Assembly: GCA_020849475.1 (NCBI GenBank)
Contig: JADLGE010000060.1
Span: 1-32,781 of the forward strand
Reading direction: 5' to 3'
Source of the DNA: Gammaproteobacteria bacterium
Lineage (GTDB): Bacteria > Pseudomonadota > Gammaproteobacteria > Ga0077536
Length of the DNA stretch: 32,781 bases
Below, piece after piece: positions 1-10,900 of the stretch. The notes below the pieces were generated by a model that did not search any database, had not been told where the DNA came from, and was given only the letters and a program-made list of their open reading frames with translations. Position 1 is the first letter of the stretch; every line of letters begins with the position of its first letter. A program made the position numbers and the translations under genes.

Positions 1-22
1 ACGACGGCGCACCACTCTGCAC

Positions 23-40
23 GTGCGAATTCATTCGCAC
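23..40. repeat. 18-bp interrupted dyad
   Basis: Eight-base arms GTGCGAAT and ATTCGCAC flank a 2-base spacer. The symmetry is exact and the site lies just left of the terminator hairpin at 61-83. It could be an operator for a gene lying further left, outside the window, or a small hairpin. No regulator can be named from it. Confidence 0.4.
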
Positions 41-57
41 ACCAGGAATGAGGGCAC

Positions 58-85
58 AAAAAAGCCCGGACATGCCGGGCTTTTT
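58..85 (-). terminator. Intrinsic terminator, probably bidirectional
   Basis: A 9-bp perfect stem, AAAGCCCGG (61-69) with CCGGGCTTT (75-83), closes a 5-base loop. Read on the minus strand it is followed by a run of T (the A-run at 58-63), as expected for the end of the membrane-protein gene that stops at 106. A T-run also follows on the plus strand (81-85), so it can stop transcription from either side. Confidence 0.85.
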
Positions 86-105
86 CGTTTACAGCGAAAC
101 GCGCC

Positions 106-621
106 TCAGAACGGAATACCGTGCGCGCCGGCCTGCATGAACATCAGCATCGGGATCGACAGCAGGGTGTTGGTGCGCGAGGCCAGGAAGGCAACGCGAC
201 GCGCGGTGGCCTTTTCAGCGTCGGACGCCTGCACGATGCCGAGGATCTTTTTCTGGTTTGGCCAGATGAGACCCCACACGTTGAACAGCATGATGGTGCC
301 GAGCCATGCGCCGAAACCAATCGCGGTCAGGCTGGCGTTATGCGCACCGATGCCGAGTGTGAACGCGCCGTGCAGCGAATACTGCGGGGCGGTGGCGAGG
401 AAGATGGCGCCCGTCAGCCACGTCACCAGTGCCGCCCAGCGGAACCAGAACAGTGCGCGCTGTGCGACATACTTGCCGATCGCGGCCGGCCCAGGGCCGT
501 CCTTGTCAGCGGTGGCGGCCGCCATGGCCGGCACCTGCACGAAATTGAAGTAGTAGAGAAGACCAATCCACATCACGCCGGCCACGATATGCAGCCAACG
601 GTCGATCATCATAATTGCCAT
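106..621 (-). CDS. PuuD-type (Urate_ox_N) membrane protein without cytochrome domain
   Basis: A 171-residue, largely hydrophobic protein with about four membrane segments (roughly residues 8-28, 55-76, 88-121 and 150-165). The N-terminal WLHIVAGVMWIGLLYYFNF and the FNVWGLIWPNQKK stretch near residue 115 match, from memory, the membrane domain at the N-terminus of PuuD, a membrane urate hydroxylase. True PuuD continues into a C-terminal cytochrome c domain. Here the frame stops at 171 residues, no CxxCH motif exists, and no purine-catabolism gene is nearby, so urate oxidation is not supported. The ATG at 621 has AGGAG 9 bases upstream. It follows the 31-residue peptide gene by 46 bases on the same strand and is probably co-transcribed with it. 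Family assignment is fairly confident; function is unknown. Confidence 0.75.
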   Translation of the reverse strand: MAIMMIDRWLHIVAGVMWIGLLYYFNFVQVPAMAAATADKDGPGPAAIGKYVAQRALFWFRWAALVTWLTGAIFLATAPQYSLHGAFTLGIGAHNASLTAIGFGAWLGTIMLFNVWGLIWPNQKKILGIVQASDAEKATARRVAFLASRTNTLLSIPMLMFMQAGAHGIPF

Positions 622-667
622 GATTCCAGCTCCTGGGTTCGTAGGTGTTAATCAGCCGATGGGCGCA

Positions 668-763
668 TCAGGCGCCGGCAATGGCTTTGGCGGCGAACGC
701 CAGGATGACGGCCAGCACCACGCCGGCAATGACAGTCCCCTGTATGGTGTCCAGTGGATTCAT
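668..763 (-). CDS. 31-residue single-pass membrane peptide
   Basis: A short reading frame encoding MNPLDTIQGT followed by one hydrophobic helix (about residues 11-30) ending KAIAGA. The ATG at 763 is preceded by a purine-rich GGGGGGA ribosome-binding site about 8 bases away. The in-frame upstream extension to 883 has no membrane-protein character, so the short form is chosen. It lies directly upstream of the PuuD-type membrane protein gene with a 46-base gap, which suggests a small subunit or partner of that protein. I recognise no family, and its size puts it below most gene-caller cut-offs. Real translation is likely but unproven. Confidence 0.6.
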   Translation of the reverse strand: MNPLDTIQGTVIAGVVLAVILAFAAKAIAGA

Positions 764-932
764 GATGAGGTCCCCCCAATAGGTGTTGGCAATTCGTTTT
801 GATACGCGGGAAGTCGACGCCTCGACCCGCCGGGCAATTGTCACGGACGAAGCTCGAAAATTCAAACACCGCGCGTCATACACGCACCTGTTGTGCGGGA
901 TTAGATGCGCAGCAGTTGAACCTGGGCGAGCT
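764..932. other. Intergenic gap between ubiA and the membrane-peptide pair
   Basis: 169 bases with no supported gene. It contains a possible sigma70-type promoter reading left (837-865) and an A/T-richer stretch near 785-805. I see no hairpin terminator for the ubiA transcript, so read-through from the recG-ubiA operon into the two small membrane genes is possible. Confidence 0.4.
837..865 (-). promoter_or_regulatory. Possible sigma70 promoter for the membrane-peptide pair
   Basis: On the minus strand TTGAAT (860-865) and GACAAT (837-842) are separated by 17 bases. Each hexamer matches four of six consensus positions. Initiation would leave a leader of about 65 bases before the ATG at 763. 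This rests on consensus matching only. Confidence 0.3.
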
Positions 933-1853
933 TTATTTGAACCACGATGAGGCAGGTGAATAGGACAGTATCACGCCCAAAAACAACACGCCGCCCACCC
1001 AGTTGTTGTTGAGGAAAGCCGCGAAGCAGCCAGCGCGGTTGCGATCACGGATGAGATATTGCTGGTAGACGAACAGCGCCGCCGCGACCAGCAGCGCACC
1101 GTCGTAGGGCCAACCGAGGTCGGCGCGACGACCGATCAAGTAGAGGTTGGACAGCATGAGGCACATGAGGCCGCCGATGATGATGCGATCGGCGTCGGCA
1201 AACAGAATCGCGGTCGAGCGTATGCCGAGTCGCACATCGTCATCTCTGTCGACCATCGCGTCTTGCGTGTCATAAATGACGGCCCACAGCACCGCGGTGC
1301 TGAACAACAACCACGCGAGCGGCGAGACCGCGCCACTTTGCGCGGTGAAGGCCATCGGCACCGCCCAGCCGAAGGCCGCGCCGAGATGCACCTGCGGCAA
1401 GTGCGTGTAGCGTTTGGCGAACGGATAGGTGATGGCCAGCGCCGCGCCGCCAAAAGACAGCAATATCGTCGCGCGATTGGTGGCGAGCACCAGCGCCAGT
1501 GCAATGGCGAGCAACACCGCGAATAGCAGCAAGGCCTCGCGCGGCGTGACGGCGCCGGTAGGCAGTGGCCGTTCCTTGGTGCGCTCGACATGGCCGTCGA
1601 AATTGCGATCAGCGTAGTCGTTGATCACGCAGCCGGCGGAGCGCATCACCACCGTGCCCAGCACGAAGATCACCAGCACATCGAGACGTGGCACGCCCTC
1701 GGCGGCTATCCACAACGCCCATAGCATCGGCCACAACAACAGCAGAATGCCGATGGGGCGATGCAGGCGCGCGAGGCGCGCGTATTGCAGCAGGCGATGG
1801 CGCCAGTCAGGGCCGGCGCCGTGTGGGGTGGCGTGGGGACGAGCGCTGTTCAT
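933..1853 (-). CDS. ubiA: 4-hydroxybenzoate polyprenyltransferase UbiA
   Basis: Integral inner-membrane prenyltransferase of 306 residues (E. coli UbiA is about 290). It joins a polyprenyl chain to 4-hydroxybenzoate in ubiquinone synthesis. The first Asp-rich, Mg-diphosphate-binding motif is NDYADRNFD at residues 78-86, followed by RTKERPLP. The second is [12 protein letters not shown] at 195-206, where enterobacterial proteins usually read DTQYAMVD. Hydrophobic helices run through the whole length. The ATG at 1853 overlaps the recG stop by 4 bases (ATGA), which indicates translational coupling as the last gene of the spoT-ridA-recG-ubiA run. The assignment is secure. Confidence 0.96.
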   Translation of the reverse strand: MNSARPHATPHGAGPDWRHRLLQYARLARLHRPIGILLLLWPMLWALWIAAEGVPRLDVLVIFVLGTVVMRSAGCVINDYADRNFDGHVERTKERPLPTGAVTPREALLLFAVLLAIALALVLATNRATILLSFGGAALAITYPFAKRYTHLPQVHLGAAFGWAVPMAFTAQSGAVSPLAWLLFSTAVLWAVIYDTQDAMVDRDDDVRLGIRSTAILFADADRIIIGGLMCLMLSNLYLIGRRADLGWPYDGALLVAAALFVYQQYLIRDRNRAGCFAAFLNNNWVGGVLFLGVILSYSPASSWFK

Positions 1854-3937
1854 ACGTTCGCGTATTCTACTTTGTCCGCCAGCCAGCGCTGCACGAGCTT
1901 GTCGACCAAGTGTGGATAGTCGTTCAAGACCGTGGTGGCGGTGGCCTGCACATCGCGCAGTTGCGCAGCGTCACGCACCAGATCCGCGATGCGAAATTGC
2001 GCGATGCCGGTCTGACGTGTGCCCAGCAGTTCACCGGGCCCGCGCAGTTCCAGATCGCGATCCGCGATCACGAAGCCATCGGTGGTGGCGCGCATGGTCT
2101 CGAGGCGCTTGCGCGCCATCTGCGACAACGGCGGCTTGTACAGCAGCACACAGTCGGCGTGCTGCGCGCCGCGCCCGACGCGCCCGCGCAGCTGATGCAA
2201 TTGCGACAGCCCGAGACGTTCAGCGTTCTCGATCACCATGAGACTGGCGTTGGGCACGTCGACGCCGACTTCGATGACGGTGGTCGCGACCAGCAAGGCG
2301 GTCTCGCCGCGCGCGAAAGCCGCCATCTGCGCGTCTTTGTCCTTGTCGGGCAGGCGTCCATGCACGAGGCCCACCTGGATATCTGGCAGCGCCGCGGCGA
2401 GCTGCACGGCGGTGTCGGTCGCGGCCTGGTGCTCCAGCACATCGGACTCATCGATCAACGGGCATACCCAGTACACCTGCCGACCTTCGCGCACCATGTC
2501 GGCGATGCGCGCAACGATGTCGGCGCGTTTGCTCTCGGCCAGCACCACGGTGCGCACCGGTTTGCGACTTGGTGGCAGCTCATCGAGGATGGAGACATCG
2601 AGATCGGCATAGGCGCTCATCGCCAGCGTGCGCGGGATGGGCGTCGCGGTCATGATCAACTGGTGTGGACGAAAGCCGTCGCGCGCGCCCTTGTCGCGCA
2701 AGGCCAGGCGTTGCTCGACGCCGAAGCGATGCTGTTCATCGACGATGATGAGACCGAGCCGACCGTACTGCACGTCCTGCTGGAACAGCGCGTGGGTGCC
2801 AACCGCCAACGCCGGCTCCGCGCTTTCGAGGCGCGCATGGAGCGGCTTGCGCTGACTCTTGGTCAGACGGCTGGTGAGCAGCATCGATTCAATGCCCAGG
2901 GGTTCGAACCAGCGACGCAAGGTCCGCGCATGCTGCTCGGCAAGCAGTTCGGTCGGTGCCATCAAGGCGACCTGGTAGCCGGCCTCCAGCATGTTGGCCG
3001 CCACCGCCGCCGCCACCGCGGTCTTGCCGGCGCCGACATCACCCTGCAACAGGCGCAGCATGGGCAGCCCGCGCGCGAGATCGGCTTCGACTTCATCGAT
3101 GACGCGCCGCTGCGCGCCGGTGAGCGTGAAGCCAAAGCCGGCCAGCAGGCGTTCCTGAAGTGCGCGCGCCACGACCGTCGGCGCGGCAAAGTCACGCGCC
3201 TGTTCGCGCAGTCGCTTCAAACTCAACTGGTAGGCCAGCAGTTCTTCGAATACTAGGCGCCGCTGCGCCGGGTGACTCGACTCGGCGAGCATGTCGATGT
3301 CGGCATCCGGCGGCGGACGATGCACGAACTCCAGCGCTTCGCGCAGTGACGGCATCGCCAGGCGTTGCAGGAGCGCGGGCGGCAGCAATTCCTGCGCTTC
3401 CTGTTCGACATTGGCGAGCAGCGCCAACGCCTGGTTGGTGAGATGGCGCAGACGATTCTGTTGCAGGCCTTCGGTGGTGGGATAGATGGGCGTCAGCTCG
3501 GCGTCGACCGCGAGCGGCTGCTCGCCCGCCAGGATCTGGCATTCAGGGTGCACCATCTCGAATGAATTCGGACCGCGCCGCACTTCACCAAAACACCGCA
3601 CGCGGCGGCCGACCGCGAGGCGCTGTTGCTGCGCGCTGTTGAAATGAAAGAAACGCAGATTGATGGCGCCACTGCCATCGGCAATGCGCACCACCAGAGC
3701 GCGACGGCGCCCGAACACGACCTGCGAGACTTCAACCACGCCCTCGATCTGCGCTTCACGCCCGAAGCGCAACGCACCTATCGGCGTCAGGCGGGTGCGG
3801 TCCTGGTAGCGCAGCGGCAGATGAAACAGGAGGTCGCCGACGCGTGCGATGCGCAGCTTGGCCAAGTGCTCGGCGACTTTCTCGCCGACGCCATTCAAGC
3901 GCGTGACGGGCTCATCCAGCGCGATGGGGCTGGCCAC
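1850..3937 (-). CDS. recG: ATP-dependent DNA helicase RecG
   Basis: Branch-migration helicase that reverses stalled replication forks and processes Holliday junctions, 695 residues as usual for the family. The N-terminal wedge/OB region covers about residues 60-150. The helicase core carries Walker A GDVGAGKT (299-306), the Walker B/DExH motif DEQH (400-403), TATPIPRTL (430-438) and motif [10 protein letters not shown] (582-589). The C-terminal region contains [16 protein letters not shown]. The start is GTG at 3937; an in-frame stop lies just upstream, so no longer form is possible. It follows ridA by 30 bases and overlaps ubiA by 4 bases at its end. Confidence 0.97.
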   Translation of the reverse strand: MASPIALDEPVTRLNGVGEKVAEHLAKLRIARVGDLLFHLPLRYQDRTRLTPIGALRFGREAQIEGVVEVSQVVFGRRRALVVRIADGSGAINLRFFHFNSAQQQRLAVGRRVRCFGEVRRGPNSFEMVHPECQILAGEQPLAVDAELTPIYPTTEGLQQNRLRHLTNQALALLANVEQEAQELLPPALLQRLAMPSLREALEFVHRPPPDADIDMLAESSHPAQRRLVFEELLAYQLSLKRLREQARDFAAPTVVARALQERLLAGFGFTLTGAQRRVIDEVEADLARGLPMLRLLQGDVGAGKTAVAAAVAANMLEAGYQVALMAPTELLAEQHARTLRRWFEPLGIESMLLTSRLTKSQRKPLHARLESAEPALAVGTHALFQQDVQYGRLGLIIVDEQHRFGVEQRLALRDKGARDGFRPHQLIMTATPIPRTLAMSAYADLDVSILDELPPSRKPVRTVVLAESKRADIVARIADMVREGRQVYWVCPLIDESDVLEHQAATDTAVQLAAALPDIQVGLVHGRLPDKDKDAQMAAFARGETALLVATTVIEVGVDVPNASLMVIENAERLGLSQLHQLRGRVGRGAQHADCVLLYKPPLSQMARKRLETMRATTDGFVIADRDLELRGPGELLGTRQTGIAQFRIADLVRDAAQLRDVQATATTVLNDYPHLVDKLVQRWLADKVEYANV

Positions 3938-3967
3938 CGGGCCCGCTTCCCGCTACGGCGATGAGGC

Positions 3968-4354
3968 TCAGCGCGGACGCGCGAGTACGGCGTCCATCTC
4001 GACCGCCGCGCCGCGCGGCAGCGAGGCTACGCCGCTGGCGGCGCGCGCCGGGTAGGGCTGAGTGAAATAGGTCGCCATCACTTCGTTGACGAGCGCGAAG
4101 TGCGCGAGATCGGTCAAGAACACATTGAGCTTCACGCAGTCGTCGAGCGTCGCGCCGGCGGCCTTGGCGACCGCCGCGAGGTTGTCGAACACGCGCTCGA
4201 TCTGCGCGCGCATCGGCCCTTCGATCATCTGCCCGCTGTGCGGGTCGAGCGGGATCTGCCCCGACAGGTAAATGCTGTCGCCGCTGACGATGCCCTGCGA
4301 ATAGGTGCCGATGGCTGAGGGTGCATCGCTGGTGACGATAGCCTGCTTGGTCAT
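3968..4354 (-). CDS. ridA: Reactive intermediate deaminase RidA (YjgF/YER057c/UK114 family)
   Basis: A cytosolic 128-residue enzyme, the standard RidA length, that hydrolyses reactive enamine/imine intermediates made by PLP enzymes such as threonine dehydratase. The family core is present: GTYSQG near 16-21, LSGQIPLDP (30-38), KLNVFLTDL (75-83), and the substrate-binding Arg104 and Glu119 equivalent to E. coli Arg105 and Glu120. The ATG at 4354 is preferred over an upstream in-frame start because it has AGGAG about 9 bases upstream and begins the conserved domain. It lies 16 bases after spoT and 30 bases before recG, the usual neighbourhood in Pseudomonas-like genomes. Confidence 0.95.
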   Translation of the reverse strand: MTKQAIVTSDAPSAIGTYSQGIVSGDSIYLSGQIPLDPHSGQMIEGPMRAQIERVFDNLAAVAKAAGATLDDCVKLNVFLTDLAHFALVNEVMATYFTQPYPARAASGVASLPRGAAVEMDAVLARPR

Positions 4355-4370
4355 GATGTGAACTCCTGCT

Positions 4371-6539
4371 TCAGGCGCGCTTGCGGTGCACGCGCGCGAC
4401 GGTGTCGATATTGCGTAGGGTGCGGATGACATCCGCCAGGTGCTTGCGATGATGCACGCCGATGGTCAGGCGCATGGTCGAGGAGTGCTCGTCGCGCTCG
4501 ACGATTTCAATCGCTTCTATGTTTGCATTCTGATCGGCGCAGCCGGCGGCGATGGTGGCCAGCACGCCGCGCTGGTTGACGACATCGATGACGATTTCAA
4601 CGCTGAATTCGCGATCGAGATCCGGCGCCCACTCGACATCCACCCAACGGTCCGGCGCGCTGCGGAAATCGATGACGTTCTTGCACGAGGGATGATGGAT
4701 GACGATGCCGCGGCCAGCGGTGATGAAACCCATGATCGGGTCGCCGGGAATGGGATAGCAGCATTTGGGAATGCTCACCACCATGCCTTCGGTGCCGTGG
4801 ATGAGCAGTGGGCCCGGCGCATCGCCGGGCGCGCCGCGGCGCAGCGGTCGTTCGAGCTTGTCGTCGGCAACCGTGCTGACCAGCGCGCGCGCCACCAGCG
4901 GCGCGGGCCGCACACCGAGGCCGATGTTGGCCAGCAGTTCTTCCATGCTCTTTAAATTGAAGCTCGCCAGCGCCGTGCGCACGCGCGCCGGGTCGAGCGC
5001 GTCGATGGAACTCGCGAAGTTCTCGAGCTCGCGGTTCAGCATGCGCTTGCCGAGCACGCCCGCTTCGTCCTCGTGCAGGTTCTTCAGGAAGTGGCGGATA
5101 TTGGCGCGCGCCTTGCCCGTCACCACGAAGTTGAGCCATGCCGGATTCGGCCGCGCGCCGGGCGCGGTGACGATTTCGACTGTGTCGCCGGTCTTCAAAC
5201 GCGTGCGCAGGGGCGCCAGCCGCCGGTTGATGCGGCAGCCCACGCACTTGTTGCCGATGTCGGTGTGAATCGCGTAGGCCATGTCGATGGCGGTCGCGCC
5301 GCGCGGCATTTCCATGATCGCGCCCTTGGGCGTGAACACGTAGACCTCGTCGGGAAAGAGATCGACCTTGACGTTCTCCAGGAACTCCTGCGAGTTGCCC
5401 GCGCGTCGCTGCAGTTCAATCACACCGCGCAGCCATTCACGCGCGCGTTTGTGCGCGCTCTTGGCGGCGCTGTCGCCGGTCTTGTACAGCCAGTGCGCGG
5501 CGATGCCGGCTTCGGCGACGTGATCCATTTCATTGGTGCGAATCTGCACTTCGAGTGGCACGCCGAAAGGCCCGAACAGCACCGTGTGCAGCGACTGGTA
5601 ACCGTTGGCCTTGGGGATGGCGATGTAATCCTTGAACGTGCCCGGCACCGGTTTGTACAGGCCGTGGATCACGCCCAGTGTGCGGTAACAGGTGTCGACC
5701 GAATCGACGATGATGCGAAACGCGTAGACGTCATGTACTTCCGTCAGATGCAGATGCTTCTGGCGCATCTTGCGATAGATGCTGTACAGGTGCTTCTCAC
5801 GGCCGACCACGTGCGCGACCAGTTCTTCCTGGCGCAGATGGCGCTTGATGCGGTTCTTGATCTTGGTGACGACTTCGCTGCGGTTGCCGCGAATCTTCTG
5901 GATGAAGCGCTTCAAGACCCCATGGCGCTGCGGGTAGAGCGCTTGAAAGCCCAGCTCTTCGAGCTCCAGACGAATCGCGTTCATACCGAGGCGCTGGGCG
6001 ATGGGGGCGTAGATGTCGAGCGTCTCGCGCGCGATGCGGCGGCGCTTGTCGGGCCGCAGCGCGCCCAGGGTGCGCATGTTGTGCAGGCGGTCGGCGAGCT
6101 TGACCAGGATCACGCGGATGTCGTCGGCCATCGCCATCAACATCTTCTGGAAATTCTGCGCCTGCGCTTCGGCGTGCGACTCGAATTCGATCTGGGTCAG
6201 TTTCGACAGCCCGTCGACGATGTCCGCCACTTCGCCGCCGAACTGCTCGGCGATTTCTTCCTTGGGGATCAAGGAATCCTCGATCACGTCGTGCAGCATG
6301 GCCGCGATCAGGGTTTCGTGATCCATGTGCATGTCGGCGAGGATGCCGGCCACGGCGAGCGGATGCTGGATGTAAGGCTCGCCGCTCTTGCGGGTCTGGC
6401 CTTCATGGGCGTCGGCGCCGAAGCGATAGGCGCGGCGCACGTCCTTGATCTGGTCAGGGGTGAGGTAGGCGCGGATGCGCCGGCACAGGTCATCGATGCG
6501 CAGCGGCGGCGCTTCGAATTGCACAGTGGGGGCGCTCAT
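4371..6539 (-). CDS. spoT: Bifunctional (p)ppGpp synthetase/hydrolase SpoT
   Basis: Stringent-response enzyme of 722 residues that makes and degrades (p)ppGpp. The HD hydrolase domain is intact: His59 in YIQHP, His83-Asp84 in MLHDVIED, and Asp150 in LADRLHN. The synthetase domain runs about 240-355, with [25 protein letters not shown] and [24 protein letters not shown] domain follows (about 397-458), then the conserved Cys region around [10 protein letters not shown] (591-600) and a C-terminal ACT domain (about 646-720). Intact hydrolase residues argue for SpoT rather than RelA. The ATG at 6539 has an AGG-type site upstream. It sits between rpoZ and ridA in one minus-strand run. Confidence 0.97.
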   Translation of the reverse strand: MSAPTVQFEAPPLRIDDLCRRIRAYLTPDQIKDVRRAYRFGADAHEGQTRKSGEPYIQHPLAVAGILADMHMDHETLIAAMLHDVIEDSLIPKEEIAEQFGGEVADIVDGLSKLTQIEFESHAEAQAQNFQKMLMAMADDIRVILVKLADRLHNMRTLGALRPDKRRRIARETLDIYAPIAQRLGMNAIRLELEELGFQALYPQRHGVLKRFIQKIRGNRSEVVTKIKNRIKRHLRQEELVAHVVGREKHLYSIYRKMRQKHLHLTEVHDVYAFRIIVDSVDTCYRTLGVIHGLYKPVPGTFKDYIAIPKANGYQSLHTVLFGPFGVPLEVQIRTNEMDHVAEAGIAAHWLYKTGDSAAKSAHKRAREWLRGVIELQRRAGNSQEFLENVKVDLFPDEVYVFTPKGAIMEMPRGATAIDMAYAIHTDIGNKCVGCRINRRLAPLRTRLKTGDTVEIVTAPGARPNPAWLNFVVTGKARANIRHFLKNLHEDEAGVLGKRMLNRELENFASSIDALDPARVRTALASFNLKSMEELLANIGLGVRPAPLVARALVSTVADDKLERPLRRGAPGDAPGPLLIHGTEGMVVSIPKCCYPIPGDPIMGFITAGRGIVIHHPSCKNVIDFRSAPDRWVDVEWAPDLDREFSVEIVIDVVNQRGVLATIAAGCADQNANIEAIEIVERDEHSSTMRLTIGVHHRKHLADVIRTLRNIDTVARVHRKRA

Positions 6540-6656
6540 GAACGGACCTCAGGCGGCGCGGGCCGCGGGCAGGTCGCAGGGGCAGAGCCAGTCGTCCCGT
6601 GATGCATGTGCCGCCCGCGGAAGTTTCGAGCGTTCGGGATCACGGGACGGTGAGGG

Positions 6657-6947
6657 TCAGAAATCGTTGTCGGATTCGGGGGCCGCGACCTGCTGTTCGG
6701 CGAATTCGGCCGCCATTTCGTATTCCTCGGCGGCGCGTTCCTTGGCGTCGATTTCGTCGAGAATCTCAAGATTCATGAGGCCTGCGGCGATTTCGCGCAG
6801 GGCCACCACGGTGGGCTTGTCGTTCTCCGGGTCGACCAGCGGGTGGGCGCCCATCGCAATCTGGCGAGCCCGGCGGCTGGCGACCAGCACGAGGTCAAAA
6901 CGGTTATCGACGGCGGACAGACAATCTTCGACGGTGACGCGGGCCAT
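6657..6947 (-). CDS. rpoZ: RNA polymerase omega subunit
   Basis: A 96-residue protein starting MARVTVEDC, with [16 protein letters not shown] and the [14 protein letters not shown] segment typical of omega. It assists assembly of beta' into RNA polymerase and, in E. coli, forms part of a ppGpp-binding site, which fits its place beside spoT. The ATG at 6947 has AGGAC about 8 bases upstream. The C-terminal tail is acidic and low in complexity, which is normal. The gap to spoT is 117 bases and that to gmk 57 bases, so rpoZ-spoT may have its own promoter in the shorter gap. Confidence 0.96.
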   Translation of the reverse strand: MARVTVEDCLSAVDNRFDLVLVASRRARQIAMGAHPLVDPENDKPTVVALREIAAGLMNLEILDEIDAKERAAEEYEMAAEFAEQQVAAPESDNDF

Positions 6948-6986
6948 GGGGCAAGTCCTGTGGCGGATGAAATTCTTGGGCCGGCG

Positions 6987-6995
6987 ATGATAGCA
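6987..6995 (-). promoter_or_regulatory. Possible extended -10 promoter for rpoZ-spoT
   Basis: Read on the minus strand the gmk-rpoZ gap holds TGC directly followed by TATCAT, an extended -10 element, at a position that would give a leader of about 33 bases before the rpoZ ATG. No good -35 hexamer is visible at 17 bases. Evidence is consensus matching only. Confidence 0.3.
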
Positions 6996-7004
6996 AAGCC
7001 ACCC

Positions 7005-7637
7005 TCAGGGCGCCACGAGCCGGCCCAGCATCTCGGCGTGGCGCTGGACCTGCACTTCGCGACGCAGGCGCGAGGCGCCGACGATCGCGACCAGGGCCGC
7101 CGCCGCGCGCTCGAAATCGTCGTTGATGACGAGGTAGTCGTACTCGCCGAAATGTGACATTTCGTTGACCGCATCCCGCATGCGGCGCACGATGGTTTCA
7201 GCCTTGTCTCCACGGTTGGTGAGGCGCCGCTCCAGTTCTTCAATGGAGGGCGGGAGGATGAATATCGAAATAGTGGTGGCGACGGCGGCGCGGATGGTGC
7301 GGGCGCCTTGCCAGTCGATCTCAAGGATGACGTCTTCGCCCGCCGCCAGGCGTGCGCTGACCGGCGCGCGGGCGGTGCCGTAGTAATGATCGAAAACCCG
7401 GGCGTGCTCCAGGAACTCGCCGGCCGCGACCATCGCTTCGAAAGTCGCTTCGTCAATGAAGTGGTAGTCGATGCCGTCCTGCTCACCGCTGCGCCGGGCG
7501 CGCGTGGTGTGGGAAGTCGAGACTCGCAGATTGCCGGCGCGGTTGAGCAGGGTGCGCACCAGCGAGGTCTTGCCGCCCCCCGAGGGCGCCGACACCACGA
7601 ACAAATGACCGCTGGCCGCGGCGTCGATGGCGTTCAT
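7005..7637 (-). CDS. gmk: Guanylate kinase
   Basis: Cytosolic GMP kinase (ATP + GMP to ADP + GDP) of 210 residues, normal for the family. The P-loop APSGGGKTS spans 17-25, with STSHTTRARRSGEQDGIDY as the GMP-binding region after it and the ILEIDWQGA segment near 105. The ATG at 7637 has GGGGAT upstream. In many Gammaproteobacteria the gene directly upstream is yicC. Here that position is taken by the divergent giant gene, and the yicC C-terminus is about 25 kb away at the right edge. Confidence 0.97.
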   Translation of the reverse strand: MNAIDAAASGHLFVVSAPSGGGKTSLVRTLLNRAGNLRVSTSHTTRARRSGEQDGIDYHFIDEATFEAMVAAGEFLEHARVFDHYYGTARAPVSARLAAGEDVILEIDWQGARTIRAAVATTISIFILPPSIEELERRLTNRGDKAETIVRRMRDAVNEMSHFGEYDYLVINDDFERAAAALVAIVGASRLRREVQVQRHAEMLGRLVAP

Positions 7638-7956
7638 GGTCAGATCCCCGCTGCGTCCGCAGGCAGGGAAGCATGCGCGGCGCGCGCGCGCCTAGTCTTG
7701 ATCGAGTACACCGGCAGACTCATGTCATCACTGGCTGGGAACTGCCGGTATTGTGCCACGGTTGACGCAGTCTGGCCTGCGCGCACCGGGGGCGCGGGAG
7801 CAGATTCCAGGCACATCCGCAGGGGCGCCATCGAAGACCTTTCGATGTACGTCCAGCGGCGCCACTCAACCCACATGTCGCGCAAGCCGCTATATCCGCT
7901 CAGGGATAGCTGCAGCGGCATCGTGCTGCCTGCAATTTAATGGGAGACGCTTTGCA
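7638..7956. other. Divergent intergenic region between gmk and the giant gene
   Basis: 319 bases separating two divergent genes, so promoters for both should lie here. I find no convincing -35/-10 pair for either direction: TTGACG near 7763 and TATATC near 7889 lack good partners. An open frame continues upstream of the giant gene's ATG to 7753, but it encodes a Cys/Arg/Ser-rich stretch unlike the protein and is judged non-coding. The giant gene's ribosome-binding site GGGAGA lies at 7943-7948. Confidence 0.4.
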
Positions 7957-10900
7957 ATGGCCACGCCGACACTGACCAATCTGACCACCGCTGAAACCTA
8001 CCGCACGACGCTTGCGGATCTGACCGACATGGTGGTCAGCGGCACCGGTCCCATCTCGATCCTGCTGGGGATCAGTGCGACGGCGGGGACCTTGGACTAT
8101 CTGCCGGGCAGCACCGGCAACCTCGCCTTGTCCGATCTCGGTTTTGGTCAATACCTCCTGAGCGGCGACGCGGCCGACTTGAGCACCTCGCTGGCCAACC
8201 TCGCCTTCATCCCGGCTACTGGCTTCTTCGGCACCTTTGAGATGCAGGTCAACGCCGGCAACGCCGAGGGCGTGGCCGCCGGGGTCAAGACCGTCAGCTT
8301 CGACCTCGCCGATGGCGATGCCATCGAGTTGGGCGACGGCAGCGACGACATCTTCCTGTTCAAGACCCTGGTCGGCACGGCGACGGTGGAAGCCGGCACC
8401 GGTCAGGACACCTTGCTGGTGCAGGGCAGCGATGCCTTGAGCGTCGACTTCTCGCAGGCGGACCAGCAGGTCGTCAGCGGTTCACCGAATGTCGAGTATT
8501 CGGGTTTCGAGAATCTCGATGCGGCGCAGGCCAGCGGCGTCATGACGGTCATCGCCGGCGCCGCCGGCGGCAGCATTCGCAGCGGCTCGGGCAATGACGA
8601 GGTGACGCTCGGCGCCGGCGCCGATAGCGTCGACACCGGCACCGGCAACGACGTGGTGAGCGGCGCGCTCAGCAGCGGTGACAGCATTGCCCTCGGCGAC
8701 GGCGATGATCGCGCGACTTTCAGCGATGCCAACGCCAGCGTCGACGGCGGGGCGGGTCTCGACACCCTGCTGGTGACGGGCAGTGCTGCCGTACGCGTGG
8801 ATTTCAATGAAGCCGGCAACAACGCGCCCGACGCCAGCACCCAGTTCAGCAATTTCGAAAATCTCGACGCCGCCACCGCCAGTGGCGCGCTCGATGTCAC
8901 GCTGGCCGCCGCCAGCACCTCGATACGCACCGGCAGCGGCGCCGACACCATTACGTTCCGCGATGTGGTGGCGAGCGTCAACGCTGGCACCGGCAGCGAT
9001 ATCTTGAGGCTCGACCCCGCGTTTCTGTCCGCGCCCGCGGCCAGCACCGCCATGACCATCAACCTCGGCGCGCCTGCCAACACCCATCAGATCACGGCCG
9101 GCGCCCCGCTCAACGCCGCGTGGCAGAATTTCGAGCATCTCGACGCCGGTAGCTGGGACAAGAACCTGACCGTCACCGCCAACGCTGCCGGCAGCCTGAT
9201 TGCGACCGGCAGCGGTCTCGACAGCGTGACCCTCGGCGCGGGCGCCGATCACGTGCATACCGGCACGGGCAATGATCGTTTGATTGGTGCCATTGGCGTC
9301 GGCGACGACATCGACCTCGATGGCGGCAACGACACCGCCACTTTCGCCAGCACCGCGAGCGGCGTGGCGCGCGGTGGCGCGGACGTCGACACGCTGCTGT
9401 ACAGCGGCGGCGCCGTCACCATCAATCTCGCCACCAACAGCCATTTCACCGGCTTCGAGAATCTGTCCGCCGCCACCGCCACCGGCGCCGTCAGTTTCAC
9501 CGGCGTGGCGGGCACGACCTCGGTCGCGACCGGCGGCGGCAACGACGTCATCAATGTCGCGGCCGCGACCGGCGCGGTCAGCATCAACGCGGGCGCCGGC
9601 AACAACACCATCACCGCTGGCGCCGGCAGTGACACCATCACCTTGAGCACCGGCGTCGACAACATCCGTGCCGGCGGCGGCAACGATTCCATCGTCGGCA
9701 ATCTGAGCGTCGGCGATCGTGTGCTGCTCGAAGGCGGCAACGACACCATCACCCTGCCGACCAGCGCGATTGCCGTCACCGTCGACGGTGGCGCCGGCTC
9801 GGACACCTTGGTGGTGCGCGGTTCTGCTGCTCAGACATTCAAGCTTGCCGCCAGTGACGACAACGGCACGCTGGCCGGCACCTACACCAATTTCGAGAAC
9901 ATCAACGGCAGCGCCGCGACCGGCGCCTTGACCGTGACCGGCGTGGCCGGCACCACGCGCGTCAGCACGGGCAGGGCCAACGACATCATCAATGTCGCGA
10001 GCGCTGCCCAGGGCGTGACCATCAACGCCGGCAATGGCACCAACACCGTTACCGGCTCGGCCTTCGGCGACACCATCACGCTCGGCACCGGCAAGGACAT
10101 CATCAACGCCGGTAACGGCGCCGATACCGTCATCGGTAACCTGACCACCGGCGACCAGGTGCTCCTGCAAGGCAGCAACGACACCTTCGCCTATCGCGCA
10201 CTGACGGCCACCGGCACGGTGGTCGATGGCGGCACCGGTGTCGACACGCTGACCTATGCCGGCAGCACCGCCAAGACTTTCAACTTTGCCTCCGCCGCCG
10301 ACAACGTCGCGGCCGAGACCGGTCTGTACAAGGCGTTTGAGAACCTCGACGCGAGCGGCGCGAGCGGCGCGGTGACGGTCACCGGCGCGGCGACCACCAA
10401 CCGCATCTCAGGCGGCGGCGGTGCGGATGTGATCACCGCCACCACCGCCAGCGGCGGCGTGCGCGTCGATGCCGGCGCCGGCAATGACCGTGTCACCACC
10501 GGCAGCGGCGCGGACACCATCGTCTACGGCAGCGGCGTCGATAATGTCGATGCCGGTGCGGGCATCGACACCCTGGAAGTGGGCGCGGGCGATGGCGACC
10601 TCACCATCAATTTCGCGGTGGCGGCCGGCGCCGACCAGGTCGACAGCGCCAGCCTCTACAAGAATCTCGAAAACCTCGATGGCACGAACGCCGACGGTGT
10701 CTTGAACGTGACCTTGGGCGCGGCGACGCGCGCCGTCACCACCGGCAGTGGCGACGACACCGTGCACACCGGCGCCTTGGCCACGGTCACCGCCGCCATC
10801 GCCATGGGCGCGGGCGACGACAGCGTGGTGGTGGATACCACCAACACCAATCTCGGCGGCGCGACCGTGTCGGGCGTCGAACATCTGGTGCTCGCCAACA

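Noticed and set aside
106..621. Urate hydroxylase PuuD as a functional call
   Set aside because: There is no cytochrome c domain and no purine-degradation neighbour. Only the membrane domain is supported.
4355..4432. N-terminal extension of RidA
   Set aside because: It would overlap the end of spoT and adds 26 residues not found in the family. The ATG at 4354 has a good ribosome-binding site and gives the standard length.
7753..7956. Upstream in-frame extension of the giant protein by 68 residues
   Set aside because: The stretch is rich in Arg, Ser and Cys, unlike the rest of the protein, lacks a ribosome-binding site, and is followed by a better ATG with GGGAGA.
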